Shown in pieces: positions 10,578 to 22,339 of a DNA stretch of 64,000 bases (positions are counted from its first letter, which is position 1; every line of letters begins with the position of its first letter). This stretch comes from Paralithodes platypus (taxonomy: Eukaryota; Arthropoda; Malacostraca; Decapoda; Lithodidae): assembly GCA_032716605.1 (NCBI GenBank), contig CM064560.1, positions 11,499,083-11,563,082 on the forward strand. Direction: 5' to 3'. The notes under the pieces are model-generated. The model had not been told where the DNA came from, did not search any database, and saw nothing but the letters and a program-made list of their open reading frames with translations. The translations under genes and the position numbers were made by a program.

Positions 10578-10735
10578 TTAACCCGTTCAGTACCGGTGAC
10601 ATCCTTTTCATTATGTTCTGGTAACTATTAGACTCTTTTCTTCCGTTTAAAACGTGCCTCCACCAATTGACAGGCTTCGAACTATCTCACTTAACCCTTC
10701 ATACTAACACAGCATGGTAGACTAAAGAGGTAAAA
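10578..10735 (+). repeat. Unclassified TTAACCCGTTCAGTACC repeat
   Basis: Begins TTAACCCGTTCAGTACCGG and contains GGCTTCGAACTATCTCACTT, which is shared with the copies at 2.9-3.2 and 18.9 kb. Non-coding. Confidence 0.55.
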
Positions 10736-12427
10736 ATGGCTGTTGAAGACAAGAAGAAAGTGTATAGAGAGTGGTTGGGTAGTAGAGGGAACGAAGATCT
10801 GGAAAGACAGAACAGAGAGAGGTACTTGGAGAAAAAGAGTGGAGAAGAGAGTGGTGAAGGAAAGTATGAGAAGAGTAAATGAGGAATTTGGAAGGAATCT
10901 AAATGTAAAATGGAGGGAGTGTAAGAAACTGTTCTAGAAAGAGGTCAAGAAATTTAGGGAAGGTAGCAAGGGAATTAGTAAGGCGTGAAAAATAAGAATG
11001 GGCGAGTGTTAGCCAAGAAGCAAGAGAGGGTCGAGAGATGGAGATAGTACTTCAACAAATTGTTAAACGTAAGGAATGAAATGCCAGTAAACATAGTTGG
11101 ATGGAGTATGGGAGGGAGAAGAAGAGAAGTAGTGGATCAGAAGGTAGGGATCACGTCAGAAGTGTGTTAAGGCATGAACACAGCGAAGAAGGGGAAAGCA
11201 TCAGGAATAGATAGTGTGTGTAGGGAAACTCTGAGGTATGGTGGCAAGATAGTGATCGAATGGGTATGGAAAATGTGTAAACTAGCATGGGAGAAGGGAA
11301 GTGCACCTGATGACTGGAAGACAGGCATAATAGTCCCCTTGTATAAGGGTAAAGGGGAAGAGGAGAAAGAGGAGTGTGTGGTAACCACCGGGGGATATGT
11401 CTGCTAAGTGTAGTAGAGAAGGTGTATAGTAGGGTAGTGATCGAGAGAGTGAGAGCGAGAACGGAGAAGTGGGTAGGTGATAAGCAGGGTGGGTTTACGA
11501 AGGGAAGAGGATGTTTAGATCAGAGTTTTGCCCTGAAATGTGTTGTAGAGAAATATCTGGAGAAACAACGGAAGTTGTATTCTGCCTTTATGAACTTGGA
11601 GAAGGCCTATGACGGAGTTGATAGAGAAGGTATGTGGAAAGTACTGAGAATATACGGAGTAGATGGCAAATTGCTGAAAGCAGTGAAGAGCATGTATGAA
11701 GGTGCAAAGGCGTCGGTGCGTGTGGAGAATGAACAGAGCGAGTTCTTTGATCTGAATATGGGGTTAAAGCAAGGGTATGTGATGTCCCCATGGTTGTTCA
11801 ATTATATATATGGATGGAGTCATGAATGAAATACAAGGAAGAGCACTGGACGTTGGTGTACCGCTGATAAGGGAAGGATATCAGTGGAAGTTGCCTGTAC
11901 TGTTGTTTACCGATGATACAGTTCTGATGAGCGATAGTGAATGGGAGTTGCAGGGTCTGGTAAATATGTTTGGAACAGTGTGTAAAAAACAGAATCTGAA
12001 GGTCAATGTGGAGAAGAGCAAGGTTATGGTCTTTGAAAGGGGTGCAGCAACAGAGTGTGAGGTGAGGTTGAACGGTCAGGCTATGGAGAATGTCAGCTCA
12101 TTTAAGTATTTGGGCAGTGTGTTGAGTAAATATGGGAGTATGGATGAAGAGGTGCGGGAAAGGGTGCAACAGGGGAAGAAGGTTGTAGGAACGCTGAAAT
12201 CAGTAACAAGAAATTGGGTGGTCAGCGTGGAAGTAAAGAGGTCCTTGCATGACAGTGTGGTAATCCCGACATTGAGTTACTGGAGCGAAGCATGGACGTT
12301 GGTGTAGAGACTCAAACCAAGAGTGAGAGTGGAGGAAATTAGTTACTTGAGAAGTGCGTGCAGAGTTACAGGGAGGGATAGACAGAAGAATGAGGAAGTA
12401 CGAGAGAGGTGTGTCGGTCGATTAACA
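10736..12427 (+). pseudogene. Family C LINE (RTE/L1-like RT), decayed
   Basis: The plus strand contains, in order: a pre-RT linker with several stops, the fingers segment APDDWKTGIIVPLYKGKG, a block matching NHRGICLLSVVEKVYSRVV, QGGFTKGRGCLDQ, MNLEKAYDGVDREGMW (catalytic Asp), LKQGYVMSPWLF (usually QGCVMSPWLF), LLFTDDTVLMSD (FADD altered to FTDD) and NVEKSKVMVFERG with the SFKYLGSVLS thumb. Frames shift near 11375 and 11810, and a stop truncates the tail at 12305. The same family occurs at 22340-23815 plus 25251-25437. The first residue of the catalytic box is mutated, so it is almost certainly dead. The clade name is tentative. Confidence 0.85.
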
Positions 12428-12740
12428 TAATGTTTATTTTTATTTTATTAGCTAAGTACAGTGTTTTACAAAAATTTGTGGACCCCCACGTGAGAACTTG
12501 GAGTAAGATGGTGTAGTCACCAATCGAGCAGGGCAAACCCCAGGGGAGGCCTTTATAGGCATACTATACGGAGTTGTTGGAACTCTTGTTTAATTTGTCT
12601 GTCTTCCCTCACTGTTTCTGTTTGTGTCTCGCCTTCACAGAGAGCAATTCAGCTAGCTCTCACAAACACCTCCTCCTCCTATCCATGTCAGTACACTAAA
12701 CAAGCAGACCAGTACACTTCTTTCCATAACTGTACACTAT
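12428..12740. other. No recognisable feature
   Basis: Ordinary AT-rich sequence with a few CTCCTCCT stretches. No open frame or repeat that I recognise. Confidence 0.4.
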
Positions 12741-12850
12741 TTTTTTTTTTTTTTTTTAACTTGGCTCTCTCACTCTTTCAACTTTGGGGGAGACACCTGT
12801 TACAAGCAGCTTTGTCTTTGTCCCCTTCATACACATGGGGAAAAAAAACT
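12741..12850 (+). repeat. Short remnant resembling the family A LINE 3' UTR
   Basis: After a T run, CTCACTCTTTCAACTTTGGG and the following 60 bases parallel the family A 3' UTR near 56.0 kb (CACTCTTTCAACTATGGGGG, then the A-rich end). Only the terminal 100 bp or so is present. Confidence 0.5.
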
Positions 12851-12959
12851 GTCCCCTGGAGACAGCCAGGGGCTCAGAGCAGACTGGGGTTGATGGACGG
12901 AAAGCTTCAAGGGGGTAGTGCTTGGTTTTTGGTCTATATATTTATTTATAAATTTATTT

Positions 12960-13265
12960 TTGAGTTTCCTCGCTAGACCTCCATCAAACTTAGAAAAACA
13001 CCCCCTAGACCCCCTATCAAGAAAAATTTGCAAATTTTTCGGAAAAAAAAATCCTGGCGAAGGCTGGTTTTTTTCTAAAACTAGAGGCTCGCTTTTGCTC
13101 GCCAGGAAAAAATCGACACCTAAAGGTCACGAAAGGTCAAAACATTGAAAACATAATAAGGCGAAAGGACTCAAAATCGCCAAACTAACGGAACGAACGT
13201 CTTAAAACCTCAAAACTAATATGCTAAACATGGGGGAAAAGGGGGTCCAGAAAAAGCGAGTACTA
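12960..13265. repeat. Interspersed repeat F (single arm of the foldback family)
   Basis: Shares ordered blocks with 19100-19400, 49040-49290 and the foldback at 32.1-32.5 kb, notably CGCCAGGAAAAAATCGACAC, GGTCACGAAAGG, AAACTAATATGC and GGGGGTCCAG. Non-coding. Positions 13266-13539 hold nothing recognisable apart from short CT and TA runs. Confidence 0.7.
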
Positions 13266-13539
13266 CCTCCTTAAGGTGGGATAGCGGAGAAGACTATCAA
13301 AACATCTGATTTGTATTAAATATTGCAATATTTCACATTATTATACTCACTATAGCTACTGGTCTCATTATTAATATCCATCTCTATAAGTCAATTACTA
13401 TCTGACTCTGTATACTATAATGTTTTATATAACTACTATATATATGTCTGTATATTTGCTTATCAGTCCAAATCCCTCTATATAATATCTGTGTCTGTGT
13501 CTCTCTTACATTAACACCTTACTCTCTCTCTCTCTCAAA

Positions 13540-14860
13540 GTTATTCCGATTAACAAAACAAATAAAGGAGATCAAAGTATTCCCCAGAATTATAGGCCAA
13601 TATCTCTACTTTCCATATTTAGTAAAATATTTGAAAAACTTGTTGGATCCAGGCTAATAAATTATCTCGAATCACAATCTATCTTACCGAAGTGTCAGTT
13701 CGGGTTTCTGCCTCGATCTTCTACGGAATGTGCCATTCATGAGCTAACTAAGGAAATGTATAGAGTTTTAGACACAAACCAATACCAGTTAACGGTGTTC
13801 TGTGATCTTTCCAAAGCATTTGACACCCTACCTCATGATATTTTACTGAAAACGTTACATAACTATGGAATACGTGGCCCTGCCCTTAAATGGTTCACTA
13901 GTTATCTTAGTCCAAGAAAGCAATTTGTTCTTTATAATAACATAAGTTCTAAATATAAAACTATGAGGTTTGTACGTGTTCCACAGGGGTCTGTGCTTGG
14001 CCCTGTTTTGTTTATATTATTCATTAACGATATTGCATTCTCAAGTACCAAACTGAAATGTCTCTTTTATGCAGATGATACAAACATTTATTTACAAGGC
14101 AATAATCTAATGGAACTGGTACACCAAATGAACGAAGAAATAGCTAAGGTTTCAATCTGTATTAAATTAAATGGTCTTACACTTAATTTAGATAAAACTC
14201 ATTATCTTGTGACTCATTTTACTAATTATCGATTACCAAATATTGAGATTAAAATAAATAACCATGTAATTAATAAAGTTAATGATGTAAAACTTCTTGG
14301 TATTACGATAGATGGTGGAATGACATGGAAACCTCATATTAATGACATTACCGTAACATTTTCGAAAATTTCTTGCATTCTTTACAAAACTAAAGATTCC
14401 TTGAATATTGATAACTTTACCTTTCTTTGGCTTACCCTCATTTAATTTACTGTTCTATCTGGGGATCAAGACTTACCTGGACTCTTTATTCTTAGCACAA
14501 AAGACAATACTTCGCATAATGACTTACCAATCATATAATGTTCATACAGGTCCAATATTGAAAGAACATGGTTTACTAAAATTAGGTGATATTTTGTTTG
14601 CTCAGGCAGTGAACTTTGTGTATAAATCTTTAAATGGTCTTGTGTGTTTGGAGGACGATTTTCATATAATGGTCCATAACTTTAATACCAGAGGAGCCCA
14701 GGAGTTGCTACGACTCCCATATTGCAGAACATCACATGCACAACGTTGTCTTAGCTATAGGGGAGCTAAACTATGGAACACCCTTAACGAACCATTCAGA
14801 CATGCTGTTTCTATATTTGTGTTCAAAAAGTCTATTAAACACCTTTTAGATCAATACTAA
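13540..14860 (+). pseudogene. Reverse transcriptase of family D LINE
   Basis: The reading frame from 13540 gives NYRPISLLSIFSKIFEKL, CQFGFLPRSSTE, FCDLSKAFDTLPHDIL (catalytic Asp), RVPQGSVLGPVLFILFINDI and LFYADDTNIYLQG (catalytic DD), then NLDKTHYLVTHF and VKLLGITIDGGMTWKPHI. Near 14440 the frame breaks, and the C-terminal part continues in another frame from about 14408 (GILRIMTYQSYN-like block, LWNTLNEPFRHAVSIFVFKK) to a stop at 14860. All RT catalytic residues are intact and the fingers-palm frame is unbroken for about 300 residues, so it is relatively young. The endonuclease is absent through 5' truncation. The type is Jockey/CR1-like by motif. Confidence 0.9.
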
Positions 14861-15211
14861 ATAACGATGATGTTATGTAAACCAGTCTATTTCATTTCTC
14901 CATTAATAGTGTTCATGTAACTACTGGCATACCTATTCTTAAAGACTACTGAAAATAATGAACTAAGTTGATTCTTGCTGATTCCATGATAAAGCAGGTA
15001 ATATACTGTAATGGTATGTGTATATTATATTTTTAATAAACGTGTAACCTAGCATTAAATATTTACTTACGTCTATAAGGCTAGCTACATAGAGCTTTGC
15101 TTAGCTAGCTATATATGCCAATCATTCAAATATATGTATTATTATGTATTATTGTATATTATGTATGTACACAATTGGCAATCAAAATCAATCAATCAAA
15201 TCAATCAATCA
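13540..15211 (+). mobile_element. Family D LINE, 5'-truncated, inserted into a (CT)n tract
   Basis: The sequence passes directly from a CT microsatellite (about 13520-13536) into the RT coding sequence. It ends with an AATC-type simple tail (about 15178-15211), after which the CT microsatellite resumes (15212-15231). This is the classic picture of a 5'-truncated LINE landing in a simple repeat. Confidence 0.8.
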
Positions 15212-15473
15212 AATCTCTCTCTCTCTCTCTCACTATATTTTCCAGCACGTTATATGCTGATTATGTATTTTACTTAGTTTTATTTCCATATGTATCTGAT
15301 ATATCATATTTTTCCGATTGTGCAAAGTTCCTTTTACTATTAAAAACGCTTCGTAGCGGTATCAGTATTTTATTCAATTTTATCATAATAATGTTGTTGC
15401 TACACGTTCGTGTTATTATTCTTAGGCAACATTCTGAATATTATCCAGATTTATTATCGCATTAACTCGAGGA

Positions 15474-18400
15474 AATATATACATACCGTACATAATATAT
15501 ACATACCGTACATAATATATACATACCATACATAATATATACATACCGTACATAATATATACATACCGTACATAATATACATACCGTACATAATATATAC
15601 ATACCGTACATAATATATACATACCGTACATAATATATACATACCGTACATAATATATACATACCGTACATAATATATACATACCGTACATAATATATAC
15701 ATACCGTACATAATATATACATACCGTACATAATATATACATACCGTACATAATATATACATACCGTACATAATATATACATACCGTACATAATATATAC
15801 ATACCGTACATAATATATACATACCGTACATAATATATACATACCGTACATAATATATACATACCGTACATAATATATACATACCGTACATAATATATAC
15901 ATACCGTACATAATATATACATACCGTACATAATATATACATACCGTACATAATATATACATACCGTACATAATATATACATACCGTACATAATATATAC
16001 ATACCGTACATAATATATACATACCGTACATAATATATACATACCGTACATAATATATACATACCGTACATAATATATACATACCGTACATAATATATAC
16101 ATACCGTACATAATATATACATACCGTACATAATATATACATACCGTACATAATATATACATACCGTACATAATATATACATACCGTACATAATATATAC
16201 ATACCGTACATAATATATACATACCGTACATAATATATACATAACCGTACATATATATACATACCGTACATAATATATACATACCGTACATAATATATAC
16301 ATACCGTACATAATATATACATACCGTACATAATATATACATACCGTACATAATATATACATACCGTACATAATATATACATACCGTACATAATATATAC
16401 ATACCGTACATAATATATACATACCGTACATAATATATACATACCGTACATAATATATACATACCGTACATAATATATACATACCGTACATAATATATAC
16501 ATACCGTACATAATATATACATACCGTACATAATATATACATACCGTACATAATATATACATACCGTACATAATATATACATACCGTACATAATATATAC
16601 ATACCGTACATAATATATACATACCGTACATAATATATACATACCGTACATAATATATACATACCGTACATAATATATACATACCGTACATAATATATAC
16701 ATACCGTACATAATATATACATACCGTACATAATATATACATACCGTACATAATATCCATACCGTACATAATATATCCATACCGTACATAATATACATAC
16801 CGTACATAATATCCATACCGTACATATATACATACCGTACATAATATATACATACCGTACATAATATATACATACCGTACATAATATATACATACGTACA
16901 TAATATATACATACCGTACATAATATATACATACCGTACATAATATATACATACCGTACATAATATATACATACCGTACATAATATATACATACGTACAT
17001 AATATATGTACATACCATACCGTACATATATACATACCGTACATACATACCGTACATAATACATGCATACCGTACATAATACTACGGTGCATACATAATA
17101 CATACCGGTACATACCGTACATAACATTTACATACCGGTACATACCGTACATAACATTTACATACCGGTACATACATACCGTACATAACATTTACATACC
17201 GTACATAACATTTACATACCGTACATAATACATACGGTGCATACATAATACATACATACCGTACATAATACATACATACGGTACATGATACATACGGTGC
17301 ATACATAATACATACATACCGTACATAATACATGCATACCGTACATAATATATACATACCGTACATAATATATACATACCGTACATAATATATACATACC
17401 GTACATAATATATACATACCGTACATAATATATACATACCGTACATAATATATACATACCGTACATAATATATACATACCGTACATAATATATACATACC
17501 GTACATAATATATACATACCGTACATAATATATACATACCGTACATAATATATACATACCGTACATAATATATACATACCGTACATAATATATACATACC
17601 GTACATAATATATACATACCGTACATAATATATACATACCGTACATAATATATACATACCGTACATAATATATACATACCGTACATAATATATACATACC
17701 GTACATAATATATACATACCGTACATAATATATACATACCGTACATAATATATACATACCGTACATAATATATCCATACCGTACATAATATATCCATACC
17801 GTACATAATATATCCATACCGTACATAATATATACATACCGTACATAATATATCCATACCGTACATAATATATACATACCGTACATAATATATACATACC
17901 GTACATAATATATACATACCGTACATAATATATACATACCGTTCATAATATATACATACCGTACATAATATATACATACCGTACATAATATATACATACC
18001 GTACATAATATATACATACCGTACATAATATACATACCGTACATAATATATACATACCGTACATAATATATACATACCGTACATAATATATACATACCGT
18101 ACATAATATATACATACCGTACATAATATATACATACCGTACATAATATATACATGCCGTACATAATATATACATGCCGTACATAATATATACATACCGT
18201 ACATAATATATACATACCGTACATAATATATACATACCGTACATAATATATACATACCGTACATAATCTATCCATACCGTACATAATATATACATACCGT
18301 ACATAATATATACATACCGTACATAATATATACATACCGTACATAATATATACATACCGTACATAATATATACATGCCGTACATAATATATACATGCCGT

Positions 18401-18604
18401 ACATAATATATACATACCGTACATAATATATACATACCGTACATAAAATATATACATACCGTACATAAAAATATATACATACCGTACATAAAATATATAC
18501 ATACCGTACATAAAAATATATACATACCGTACATAATATATACATACCGTACATAATATATACATACCGTACATAATATATACATACCGTACATAATATA
18601 TACA
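15474..18604. repeat. 3.1-kb satellite of a 20-bp unit (about 155 copies)
   Basis: The unit ATAATATATACATACCGTAC is repeated with very high fidelity from 15474 to about 16740 and from 17335 to 18604. A middle zone (about 16750-17335) has 17-22-bp variants, GGTGCATAC/TACATGCAT versions and CATTTACATACCG units. Because 20 is not a multiple of 3, a 60-bp super-period gives stop-free frames of several hundred codons on the minus strand; these are artefacts. Near 18.4 kb the units gain A insertions. The flanks are unrelated AT-rich DNA. Confidence 0.98.
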
Positions 18605-18619
18605 ATTTTACATCCATTT

Positions 18620-18925
18620 ACTTACCCACACATAATATCTATAAGGTTTATTATCTATACACTTATCCATGTGAAGCTACAAAATCCACATATCCAGCTA
18701 TCCATCTGTCTAAACCACTAATTAATTTGTTAAATAATATTTCTATAATTTATCCATTTGTCTACTAACGTATCCATCTGTGTAACTATTGAGTTTTCTA
18801 ACTATCCATTCATTCTCCATCTGTCTATATAATCACCCTTTCATCTGTATAATAGTCGTATAACTATCCATCTGTCTAATTATTCAAACACGTAACCAAT
18901 ATCATAGCAATCCATCTGTTAAACC
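18620..18925. repeat. Degenerate TATCCATCTGTCTAA-type low-complexity tract
   Basis: Words such as TATCCATCTGTCTAA, AACTATCCATCTGT and ATCCATTTG recur irregularly, an old decayed tetranucleotide or short minisatellite. No coding signal. Confidence 0.55.
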
Positions 18926-19070
18926 TTCCTGTACCACGACGTCTTTTGTACTGTATTCTGGCTACTTTTACACGATTTGTTCAGCTTAGAAAGGACCTCC
19001 AGCAATTAAAAGGCTTCGTACTATCTCACTTGACTCTTTTTGCTACCATATAATATGGTTTACTTTTTGG
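18926..19070 (+). repeat. Unclassified TTAACCCGTTCAGTACC-family repeat, diverged copy
   Basis: Shows CTGTACCACGACGTCTTTTG, GGACCTCCAGCAATTAAAAG and GGCTTCGTACTATCTCACTT in the same order as the copy at 10578. Confidence 0.5.
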
Positions 19071-19099
19071 TCAATTTTAGTTTTCATTTATTCATTATT

Positions 19100-19400
19100 T
19101 TTATATTTTCCTCCATAGACCTCCATCAAATAAGAATACAAACATCTATTGGATCCCCCTTGTAGATTAATTTGTACATTTTTTGGTAGTGTTCCTCGGC
19201 CGGTTCTTCGAAAATTACAGGCTAACTGTCGTTCGCCAGGAACAAAATCGACACCTAAATAGCACGAAAGGTCTAAATATTTACAAAGAAATGGGGCGAA
19301 AGGTCTTAAAGTCAACAAAATAATGGGGCAACCATCTTCAAATCTGAAAACTAATAGGGCTAAACATGAGAGAAACATAGAACACATAGAAAACAACCCA
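19100..19400. repeat. Interspersed repeat F, second copy
   Basis: Aligns block by block with 12960-13265: GACCTCCATCAAA, TCGCCAGGAACAAAATCGAC, AGCACGAAAGGTC, ATGGGGCGAAAGG, AAACTAATAGGGCTAAACAT. Confidence 0.7.
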
Positions 19401-19559
19401 TCTCCCCTTAAACTGAAAATAATGGTCTAAATATAGCTAGAATAAAATATAAAAAAATGTCAGCGGTACACAAGGGCTTAACTATACATTATTTTATATA
19501 ACAATGCATCCATCTCTATGTTTATCCATATTTCTCTCTATTCAACCATTTACCTATTC

Positions 19560-19966
19560 TTGTATATTGGTTCATCCATCCAACCTTCATCTGTATATCA
19601 ATATTATGTTCATGGCCATGCAAGCATTCATCTATGCAGCCATACATATATAATCAGTATAACTATTTCTTCAACTAACCTGTTTCCTCAATCTATCAAT
19701 ATATCTATTAATATATCTATCAATATATCAATATATCAATATATCTTTCAATATATCTATCAATATATCTATTATTCAATCCATCCTTTTATTCACGCAT
19801 CTGTTTCTGTATCAACCCCTCCTACTATCTACTATGAGGCAACATCCTACTATCTACTATGAGGCGACATCCTATCTACTATGAGGCGACATCCTACTAT
19901 CTACTATGAGGCGACATCCTACTATCTACTATGAGGCGACATCCTACTATCTACTATGAGGCGACA
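19560..19966. repeat. Degenerate ATCT/AATAT tract and 25-bp minisatellite (six units)
   Basis: About 19680-19790 is an irregular run of TCAATATATCTAT words. At 19819-19966 the unit ATCCTACTATCTACTATGAG plus GCGAC repeats about six times with one shortened unit. Positions 19967-20190 carry a short (TTATA)n run and nothing else recognised. Confidence 0.8.
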
Positions 19967-20189
19967 ATTAACCTCATAGCTCAAGTTTGTGGATCATTAG
20001 TTGTGAAATGACCACAGCTGCATAGTTATGGTGCAATTATCGTTGATTGGTCAGAAATAGAATGATCAATGTAATGCATTCCATTATGTGGAAAATATGT
20101 GTCCATGTTTCAGGAATGTATTTATTGTATCATATATTGTATTATATTATATTATATTATATTATATTATATATCTATGTTTATATTTC

Positions 20190-20400
20190 ATTCAACCAAC
20201 GAACGGAAGATGAAAGGCTTACAAAGAGAATATGTGAGTCAGATACAAGGGGAAATAGAAGGGCAGGAAGACCCACATTGAGATGGAGAGACTGTGTAAG
20301 ACAAGCTTTGGATGATAGAGGAATGACTATAGCTCAGGCAAGGGAAGTGGTAATAAACAGGAATGAATGGAGAATGCTTGTGAATAGATGAGTGAACACG
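20190..20400 (+). pseudogene. C-terminal tail of a LINE reverse transcriptase
   Basis: The frame ends with RLTKRICESDTRGNRRAGRP, LRWRDCVRQALDDRGMTI, AQAREVVINRNEWR and a stop, the characteristic C-terminus of RTE/family C-type ORF2 proteins (…GRP..RW.D.V…..RG……A…..R..WR). Only about 65 residues are present. The following G/C-rich 300 bp to about 20720 may be its 3' UTR. No catalytic part is present. Confidence 0.75.
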
Positions 20401-20719
20401 TGGTCATTTGGGGGAAGGGGTCGGGCGCAAGTTGGACTAGATAATAGTCCATCAGGCGCCTGGCCCGGGGAGACGGTTTATATGAAGGCTGCGCCTGGAA
20501 GTGTGGTGAGCAGTCTTGTGGTTTCGCTCTGCTGCACGTCTGCCTGCCGAAATTGGAACCTCTCCGGGTAGTCGGGGGCCGGGGGAAGTGCTGAAGAGAC
20601 CTTGGTGACCCTGGTCTCTGGGTCTTCTCCGGATGACCTAGATGTGTGTGAATTTGTATTTTGTTTTTGTGTGTACATTGTTTTCTGTTGTGTTGTCCTT
20701 ATTCTGGCTCTGTCTTGAG

Positions 20720-21188
20720 TTGGCCCCCCCCCAAAAAAAAAAGGAAAAGAGGGATTTTTTTTTTTTTTGGGGGGGGAGTGGGGATTGGGCCTGAGTATAT
20801 ATAATATAATAGAAACATCAAATCACTGAGTTTTAATAAGTATATACTGTGCCTTTTGTCACATTCAATTTTGACTTCAAATTGAGACGTTTTACCTGTG
20901 ATTCAAATTTGTCTACTCATTGTAATAGATAAATTATTAATTAACATTATATATCTATAATTGTTATATTGAAATAAGAAAAATCATCATGAAATCATAG
21001 AGAAATGTCTATCAACTCGCTGGATTCTCGGAATTGAATGTAAAAACGTAATTTTGGACTGGCAACACATATAACAATTTTTTGTTGTGCCAAAATATCT
21101 CTCCAACCGGCGATCCTCCCTTTCCTTTCAGCCAACTGCAGTAGCTACTTGTATGAGGATTTGTCTAACGCTTTCGTAATTCACTTTA
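20720..21188. other. No recognisable gene; homopolymer runs
   Basis: C8, A9, T12 and G9 runs at 20727-20778, then AT-rich sequence without repeats or open frames that I can name. Confidence 0.4.
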
Positions 21189-21192
21189 TTAA

Positions 21193-21669
21193 CACTCCAC
21201 GAGCGGGTAGGTCGGTAACTTCTACTACCTGCCAAGCGGGTGGTTTTACCCTAAACGAGCTTATTTCCGTGCTCTTTTTCATGCATAAACAAGAGCCAGA
21301 GCGTAATACAATTATGTATCCCTGAAAGGGCGATAATTGAGCTTTCCAATGACACCAGAACCATCCTTCTACGACCACGTGTTCTCTTGCAACGATCGTG
21401 CAACACGAAGGAAAAATCCCTAAAATACGGTAATTTCCTTACATAATTCCCTGTGTAGCGAGGTAGTGAGTGTGGATGTGTGTAGAGGGGAGAGCAGTTG
21501 CCGCGCGGGAGCCGTGCCGAACGGTCAGAGCCGACCTATGCTCCTCCCACCGCTCGTCTCTCTCTCAGAGCCAATTATTGCTCAAAATTGCACACCGCCT
21601 TAAGTCGGTCCCCGCCACATAGTCCTTGGTTCTCTAGACCGCCTTAAGTCGGGCCCCGCTAATAAGGGG
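21193..21669 (-). mobile_element. 477-bp piggyBac-type MITE (TTAA target), subfamily 2
   Basis: TTAA at 21189-21192 and 21670-21673. Starts CACTCCACGAGCGGG; the reverse complement of the other end is CCCCTTATTAGCGGGGCC. The internal core (GGTGTCATTGGAAAGCTC, CCCTTTCAGGGATACATAAT) is shared with the copies at 30179-31102 and 41010-41480. It abuts the 5' truncation point of the family A fragment to its right. No transposase. Confidence 0.85.
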
Positions 21670-21673
21670 TTAA

Positions 21674-22295
21674 TGATGGTTAGGCTTCCCAAAAGCAAGG
21701 TGTGCTCAATCGTCTCCGTGGGTTCTTCACCCCCATAAAGCTTCTTGCTCTGTATCGGGGCACAGTGCGCCCCTGTATTGAGTATTGTTCGCATGTGTGG
21801 GGAGGCTCCACTCATACCGCGCTTCTCGAAAGAGTAGAGTCCAAAGCATTTCGTCTCATTAACTTACTTCGTCTTACTAGTTCCCTACAATCTCTTTGTA
21901 AATGCCGCAATGTTGCATCTCTTTCCCTCTACTATCGTTATTACAACAATCAGTGTTCTTCAGAGCTCTCTCAGTGCATACCCCCTCCCTTGTGGCGAGT
22001 GCGAGGCACCCGCTTTTCAACACAGTCCCACTTCTATTCTGTCCAGCTCTCCAACCCAAGAATTGACAAATTTTCTCAGTATTTCTTTTACTCAACAAGT
22101 GAACTCTGGAACTCTCTCTCTCAATCAATCTTTCCTTCATCCTATGACTTAAGCTGTTGTACACTTAGTGTGTCCAGGCATTTTGACCCCAACGTCCGTT
22201 GAATTCAGCCCTGCCAATCTTTAGGCTTTGGGTAAGTCATTCGTTACAGGCAACCTGCCTTTTGTCTCTTGCATACACATACAAAAAAAGGCTAA
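21674..22295 (+). pseudogene. Family A LINE, 3' end with RT C-terminus
   Basis: Open frame [59 protein letters not shown] and LWNSLSQSIFPSSYDLSCC to a stop at 22202, then the family 3' UTR and an A-rich end near 22290. It corresponds to the last 170 residues of the family A RT (thumb and C-terminal region after YADD). Frame intact, but 5'-truncated exactly where the TTAA element begins. Confidence 0.85.
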
Positions 22296-22339
22296 GAGCT
22301 AACATTTCTTCTGATAACGACGCGGCACAAATTATTATG

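Noticed and set aside
15422..18617. Several minus-strand open frames of 200-590 codons rich in Tyr, Met, Cys and Val
   Set aside because: They are produced by the 20-bp satellite, repeat every 20 codons in three frames at once and have no domain.
20478..20678. 66-codon minus-strand frame
   Set aside because: No motif. It lies in the presumed 3' UTR of a LINE fragment and is G+C-rich enough to be open by chance.
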